This document shows positions 59,151 through 64,000 of a stretch of 64,000 nt of DNA, one piece after another. Source of the stretch: Gremmenia infestans (Eukaryota; Ascomycota; Leotiomycetes; Helotiales; Hamatocanthoscyphaceae). Location: positions 310,001-374,000 of the forward strand of contig JAFEVB010000029.1 of the NCBI GenBank assembly GCA_032629725.1, read 5' to 3'. A program made the translations under genes and the position numbers. The first letter of the stretch is position 1. Each line of letters begins with the position of its first letter. Under the pieces are notes generated by a model. The model made no database searches, was not told where the DNA came from, and saw only the letters and a list, made by a program, of their open reading frames with translations.

Positions 59151-59505
59151 GCAGTTGGAGTCTCAGTGAAAGGAAAGGAAGTGAGATGGATCGGGGAGGG
59201 ATTCTAGACGGACGTGTGGACGATTTTTGAAATTAAGGCGGATGGGCATAAAAAGTGATTGCAGCATGGTGTTGGCAGGGTTTTTCATTCGGGTCTGTGG
59301 GGTTTATGAGAAATAATATTAATAATAAGTTGGAATGAGAGGAAAGTTGAAAACATAAATGGTACTTATTAGACGAACCATAATAATATCTAAAATACTT
59401 GTCTTCTTCCTGGTGCCTGCAAGATTGTGCTACTCGAGCAATTGGAGAAAGGCCCCTGAACAGAACCGTAGGCTTTATTTACCCCGAAACTTCAAAGGTT
59501 AAAGT
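59151..59505. other. 3' flanks of two convergent genes
   Basis: No gene seen; AT-rich. Confidence 0.5.
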
Positions 59506-61691
59506 TCAAACAATGGACAAGGTTTGATAGTCCCAGAACTTCATCCAGCTCTCTAGCTTTACAGCATATAGCTTGAGATAACCAACGCGCATATATACAT
59601 CACCAGGATCATGTTCCTCACCCACCTTTGCCAGCACCAAACAGGCCGTGTTAAACAAGCCCGTGTTTTCCGTATCTTCATCTGCCGTTATCACAAGAAC
59701 CAGGTACTCGGTCTCAGAACATAGATCAAAGTCTATCTCCCATTCCTTTCCCTCGAATCCACGCCCGTTGATCACCGAAAGCAGATGGTCGTCCTCGCCT
59801 TCAAAAACCCGGAAGACACTAGACCACACTCCGATATCTCTGCCCGGCTCCGGCTCATCGAAGTACACAGTTGCGATTTCGTGGTCGGGGTTGGAGATGT
59901 CGAGGTTCTGGTTACTGCGCACTAGTCTCTTGGTCATTCCTCTCAGGCAAAGCCTTGCGGCTTCAACCTGCCCGTATAAGTTTCCATGGCTCTTGAAAGT
60001 CATCTCGTGGGAGATTGTTTCAACGTCGTAGGGACTTGGCGTGGTGCGGTCTGCAAAGTCAAATATAATCGGTTCGTTTGTGACAGCCCAGGACCATGAT
60101 GGAGCGCGGTACTCGTGCACATGTGCACAGGTCCTCATTTCAGCGCGCCACAGCAAACCTCGACGTACATCTGTGCTCCAGATACCGGCCATGTACTCAC
60201 CGCCGATAGCTGGGTGTAGAAGCTGCACTATGCCTGCGAAGGCTGGCAACTTGTCGCAGTCGAAACTGAGGCTTCTGGCGGAGTATTCTTGCACTAGTGT
60301 ATAGTACTCCGTAAGGAGCTGGGCTCTGTTTATTTCCCGAGCCCTATTAGGTTGGTGCTGCGAATATAGAAGGTGCGAGGTCTCGGGATAACTGGATTCG
60401 GGCATCTGGTTCCCGGACGGCACACCTTCAGCAGACTGGAACCCCGCCGGACATTGCCAGTATATCTGCCTACTGCCGTAGTACAGGATTCGGGAAGACA
60501 ACAAACCCTCCTGTAGAGTCCAGCCGCGTTGGTTCAAGGGCCCGCTTAGAACGAGGCGCGTAAGGTCTTCTTCGTCTTCGTCTTTCAAGTCAACGCTCAC
60601 TACGTCTTCTGGAGCGCTGGTGGGGAATAGACGTAGGGACACTGGATTCCCCGCTTTAGACTGGCTCGCCGTACTACATTTCAAGAACCCGTCTCTGCTT
60701 CCACGTGATGCAGATGCTGAGATTGTGACGGTTGCGTTCTGGTAGATGGAGCACATCTTCCCGGATTCCACTTCCCAATCCCGACTAGAATCCTGGATAA
60801 TACAAAGAGAATCAATCCACAAGTACTGCAGTCCGAGATTCCGCGTAACTAATACTGCATCGCGGAAGTTGGCTGGTAAGTCTGAGATTGCAAGGGCTTC
60901 TTGAAAGCCGGGTAGGGTATCTGTAGTTAATAGAGGTGAAATCGGTCCTCCCCAGCAGTGACTGAAGGCAACGTACTTGCTGGTCATTCCATTTGAGACT
61001 AGGATTCGGCAGAATTGGGCGTTTTTGGATGTCCCAACATCGACGACTCTGCTAGGTAGCACTGGAATCTGTTCAGTCGGACAGGAAGCGTGTTGCTGAT
61101 GACATTCGTCAAGCCAATTCCTTGCACATTGTAAATTGACGTCCGATGAAAGGTCAGGATCAAGCTGATTACGCCCAATTTTATACTTCCCAACGCTTTT
61201 TGATTTTTCTTTGGAGTATCTGTCAGCTCAATATGATACTGGAAGTAATAGAACATACCTCGACGTACCTTGAGAGCAAGACGTAAGGGTGAAATTTTCC
61301 TAAATTCTTCTTCACTATTTGAACTCCTTGAGTTGATCGGCACGCCGCATTGAACCATTAGTATATCAAACATCTGGACATTTTCGATTGTATCTCCACT
61401 GTAGATGTGTTCCGAGTTGATACAAATTTTGATGTCCGACGACTCAAGGTCCTGGACTGCAGAACTCCTCGTCTCTCCGTCCCAGTAACCTTCCCGCATA
61501 GGAATGTTTTCAAATCCTTCTAGTAGAAGCCGGCATAGCTCGCATCCGTCTCGAGCAGAGCACTTGAGCTTTTCATAAGAGCCGTGATGCTGATAGAACG
61601 CTTGCTGGGGGAAGTCGTGGCCGGAAATCTCGGTCTCTGCTAGCTTGACTAGCTGGGTGATTGACAACCCTTGACATAAATCGCAAAGCAT
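59506..61691 (-). CDS. HET-domain (heterokaryon incompatibility) protein (693 aa)
   Basis: Exons 61691-61269 and 61164-59506, with a 104-bp intron and phase 0; 2,082 nt. The N-terminal CDLCQ...CELCRLLL segment is the cysteine pattern often preceding HET domains. The HET core is at about residues 205-350: YVAFSHCWGG, LPANFRDAVLVTRNLGLQYLWIDSLCIIQD, DWEVESGKMCSIYQNATVTISAS. A later LNQRGWTLQEGLLSSRILYYG is the usual closing motif. The C-terminal region has WSTDVRRGLLWRAE and SWSW. HET proteins act in non-self recognition; most are members of large families with unknown triggers. Confidence 0.93.
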
Positions 61692-62196
61692 TATTCGCTA
61701 ATTCTCAAGACATTTGTTCGAAGTAGTAAAGAACACTATAAAAGGATTTGGTTAGAATTGATGTATTGTTGCAACGTGGTGCGATGTGGGGTACGCTCGG
61801 TTGTACTTGGCATGCTCTTCAGCCATACATCAATAAGCGATACAGCAAGGGCCTGGAATCACAGTGCATGATCCCTAAGACCTGAAGCCTCGCTCTCTCA
61901 AATGCCGGCGGGGGGGGGGTTATTTCTCATAGATTGCAGCACAAGCACCATAATCTCTAGGCGAGCATTCAGCCAAGAGGCATGCTCGAGGCATGTTCCG
62001 CAACACTCTGATCGCTTAAAAAAGGTCTCGTTCAGGCTTAAGCTTTACAGTTGTGAGCTTCATTGAAATTTTAGCTAAGGCTTCAGGAACAGCCTGTCTC
62101 ATCCAGCAACAAGACTTGGAAAGCTTCTTGAGAAAGCAGCAGAGTCGACAGATTTCATTGCCTTTTGAACTTTAGGACTTTAGGCTTAGTAAAATC
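61692..62196. other. Intergenic, no gene seen
   Basis: Promoter of the HET gene and 3' flank of GH131. Contains a G homopolymer near 61910. Confidence 0.5.
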
Positions 62197-63156
62197 TCAG
62201 CTTGAAACGCATCTATTGCTGCTGTCTTCAATGAAAATGCCCCCGTAGATCTGCCCTTCATAAATACCTTTCTCTTGATATCCATCGTATACGACACTGG
62301 TTGTTTCAGTAGGTTTCTTCAGCATCCCAATCTGGAATTGTCCTCCGCCACTGTTATCATTAGAGATCGGTTTTGTGACTGCTTCTAGAGCATCATATCC
62401 GCCCGAATAATAAATTTGCAGAGTACTGAACAAGTATTAGTCGCTGGTCAACCCGGCATCGCACCAAAAACGACGAACTCACTTATTCTCATAATCCACT
62501 GTAACCGCAAAGTTCTGCCACTCATCCCATTCAATTCCCGTCGTCCAAAGCACATTATTCTTTCTATCCAGGAACTTCCACAGGCGTTTATCTAGTCCCG
62601 TCGTCGTAACATTGCCATCCGTCGGCTCGTCCTGCTCAAGCATAATACCAGTGTTGAAAGAAAATTGGTTACTGGAATAATCATTCGCTTCGTGCCAAGC
62701 ATTCATATACTCGTGCGTCAGATTCATCTTCGCGTCCAGATCTTGCTTCACGCTCCAATGAAATGTCTTCACGCCCACAATGGTCGCATCCGAGCCATTG
62801 CCTAAAAGTAGACCGGCGCGCCGGAAACCTACTTGCTGGGAACCACCACCAGGGACGAAAATGGAGGAGTCGTTGATCGTTACTTCGAGTGCTTTTGTAT
62901 GGATGGGAAGGTCGAATTTCGAAGGTCGTATGGCAGGAAGCTTGATGATCTGTGACCAGGTCAGATTTTGTCCCTTCGTGTATGTTGGATTAAACGGCGA
63001 GGCGGCTGTATCGAATGTCTGGACAGTTGCATTGCTGGAAACTCGCCCGTCTATGGTGATTGGACACGTTGTAGCAATATGAGATGGTGGAGATGCTGCT
63101 GCGTGAATAACGAAAGCTAATATTGAAGCGAGGTAAGAAATTTGAAAGCTCGCCAT
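62197..63156 (-). CDS. Secreted glycoside hydrolase family 131 (300 aa)
   Basis: Exons 63156-62483 and 62425-62197, with a 57-bp intron; 903 nt. The ATG at 63156 gives MASFQISYLASILAFVIHAAAS, a signal peptide. Family GH131 motifs follow: DGRVSSNATVQTFDTAASPFNPTYTKGQNLTW, QQVGFRRAGLL, VKTFHWSVKQD, HEYMNAWHEANDYSSNQFSFNTG and the C-terminal GIEWDEWQNFAVTVDYENN...IYYS. GH131 enzymes act on beta-glucans and are known from plant-associated and wood-decaying fungi. Several N-glycosylation sequons (NAT, NLT, NDS, NGS) are visible. No carbohydrate-binding module is attached. Confidence 0.92.
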
Positions 63157-64000
63157 CACTGATGTCGAAAGAGCAGATGTTCCGGTTCGTTGAAAGTCGG
63201 GAAAGGCGATTCGGATTGATTCAACAAAGAAAAGCGTATGGCATCGAGTGGAATTTTATACCAGGGTTTAGATGCGAGTATCCGGAACCAGCGTCCCGGA
63301 ATTAAAGCAGTGATATATATAAGCTTTTTAATTTGTACTTGCAGCATCGTCTCTTCACCAATTTAGGAAACTTCTTGATGAATATGAGGTGGGGAGTCGC
63401 AAATTTCTCCCTAAACTTTAGAATCATTCCCAGTTTTACCAGCAATTCCGGGGAAATATGGTGTAGAGATACAACTAAGACTCTTAAATCTCGAGATGTG
63501 TAGCACTTGAACCGCGATTGAGGCATCACGGACCGAAGGCCGATGCGCATGGCTGGGTGTGAAATACGAGGGGAAATCAAAGCCGAGTATCTAGCCAAAA
63601 GTATAATTTATATTACTAAAACACGAAACGAATTCTAGAACGAACGAAACTATAGTAGAACAAATGCAAATGAAAAAACCGATAATTTGAAGGAAGAGTA
63701 AATCAAATCAAATAACGTGGACCCTAATACAAAAATCCGTCGCCTTGATTAATATTTTTACAGCTTCACAGCTCAATCCAGAATTGATTTATCCATTTCA
63801 CGCTACTAGGCCCCAATCTGAGGGTGCTTTACGAATGCTGCTCGATTTGTAGGATATAGAATTGACGGTATAATGTCATGGCAGAGGTTAATTGAAAGTG
63901 ATAAATGTAAGCTTCGCCCAAGCGAGTTTAGCCCCAAAGTCATTATTTACCTCAGACGGCACTAGTCAGTGTGCGCCCGATAAAATGCTTTATCTCAAGC
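63157..64000. other. GH131 promoter and window edge
   Basis: No gene supported. Contains the GH131 TATA box; the rest is AT-rich non-coding sequence. Confidence 0.5.
63253..63260 (-). promoter_or_regulatory. TATA box of the GH131 gene
   Basis: On the minus strand TATAAAAT lies 96 bp before the ATG at 63156, a normal TATA distance. It parallels the TATA box of the PL20 gene. Confidence 0.5.

Noticed and set aside
1..64000. CRISPR arrays, bacterial operons, replication origins, rRNA genes
   Set aside because: None is visible; gene structure is entirely eukaryotic.

Overview
The window is nuclear DNA of a filamentous ascomycete. Genes carry short spliceosomal introns (about 40-120 bp, GT..AG, CTAAC/CTGAC-type branch sites), lie on both strands without operons, and encode typical euascomycete products (HET domain, F-box, GH131, PL20, amidoligase, Rab11). 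The gene mix suggests a plant-associated or saprotrophic member of the Leotiomycetes, but that placement is inference. Exon structures were read by eye from splice signals and frame continuity, checked by adding exon lengths.

Layout. 84-2705: a five-exon orphan gene with three look-alike introns and a 150-bp tandem repeat. 2706-8913: a 6.2-kb stretch without a convincing gene. 8914-10845: mitochondrial HSP60. 10846-13208: gene-poor, with a solo LTR flanked by a perfect target duplication. 13209-13982: secreted PL20 lyase. 14699-20338: cofilin, a Get5-like UBL protein, NOP2 and a small Myb-like protein. 21311-29272: three minus-strand genes (CCCH protein, a TET/JBP-like 2OG-Fe(II) dioxygenase candidate, an amidoligase). 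29968-34799: UFD1, LIN1/CD2BP2 and RVB2. 35883-39415: an RS-headed coiled-coil protein. 39416-40786: AT-rich, with a second solo LTR. 40787-43190: two F-box proteins. 45139-48101: BRX1 and a Rab11-type GTPase. 48796-53983: a 1,712-residue chromodomain protein with five CCCH fingers. 54306-55836: BAHD-like acyltransferase. 55837-58931: a third solo LTR and a decayed caspase-like gene. 58932-63156: a 72-residue protein, a HET protein and a secreted GH131.

How the genes fit together. The conserved core is housekeeping: ribosome biogenesis (NOP2, BRX1), protein quality control (HSP60, Get5-like, UFD1), chromatin and splicing (RVB2, LIN1), actin turnover (cofilin) and trafficking (Rab11). Between these islands lie accessory pieces: wall-degrading enzymes, HET, F-box, amidoligase and transposon relics. 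The least explained items are the similar introns of the first gene, the dioxygenase candidate, the chromodomain-CCCH protein and the amidoligase with its unresolved exon junction.
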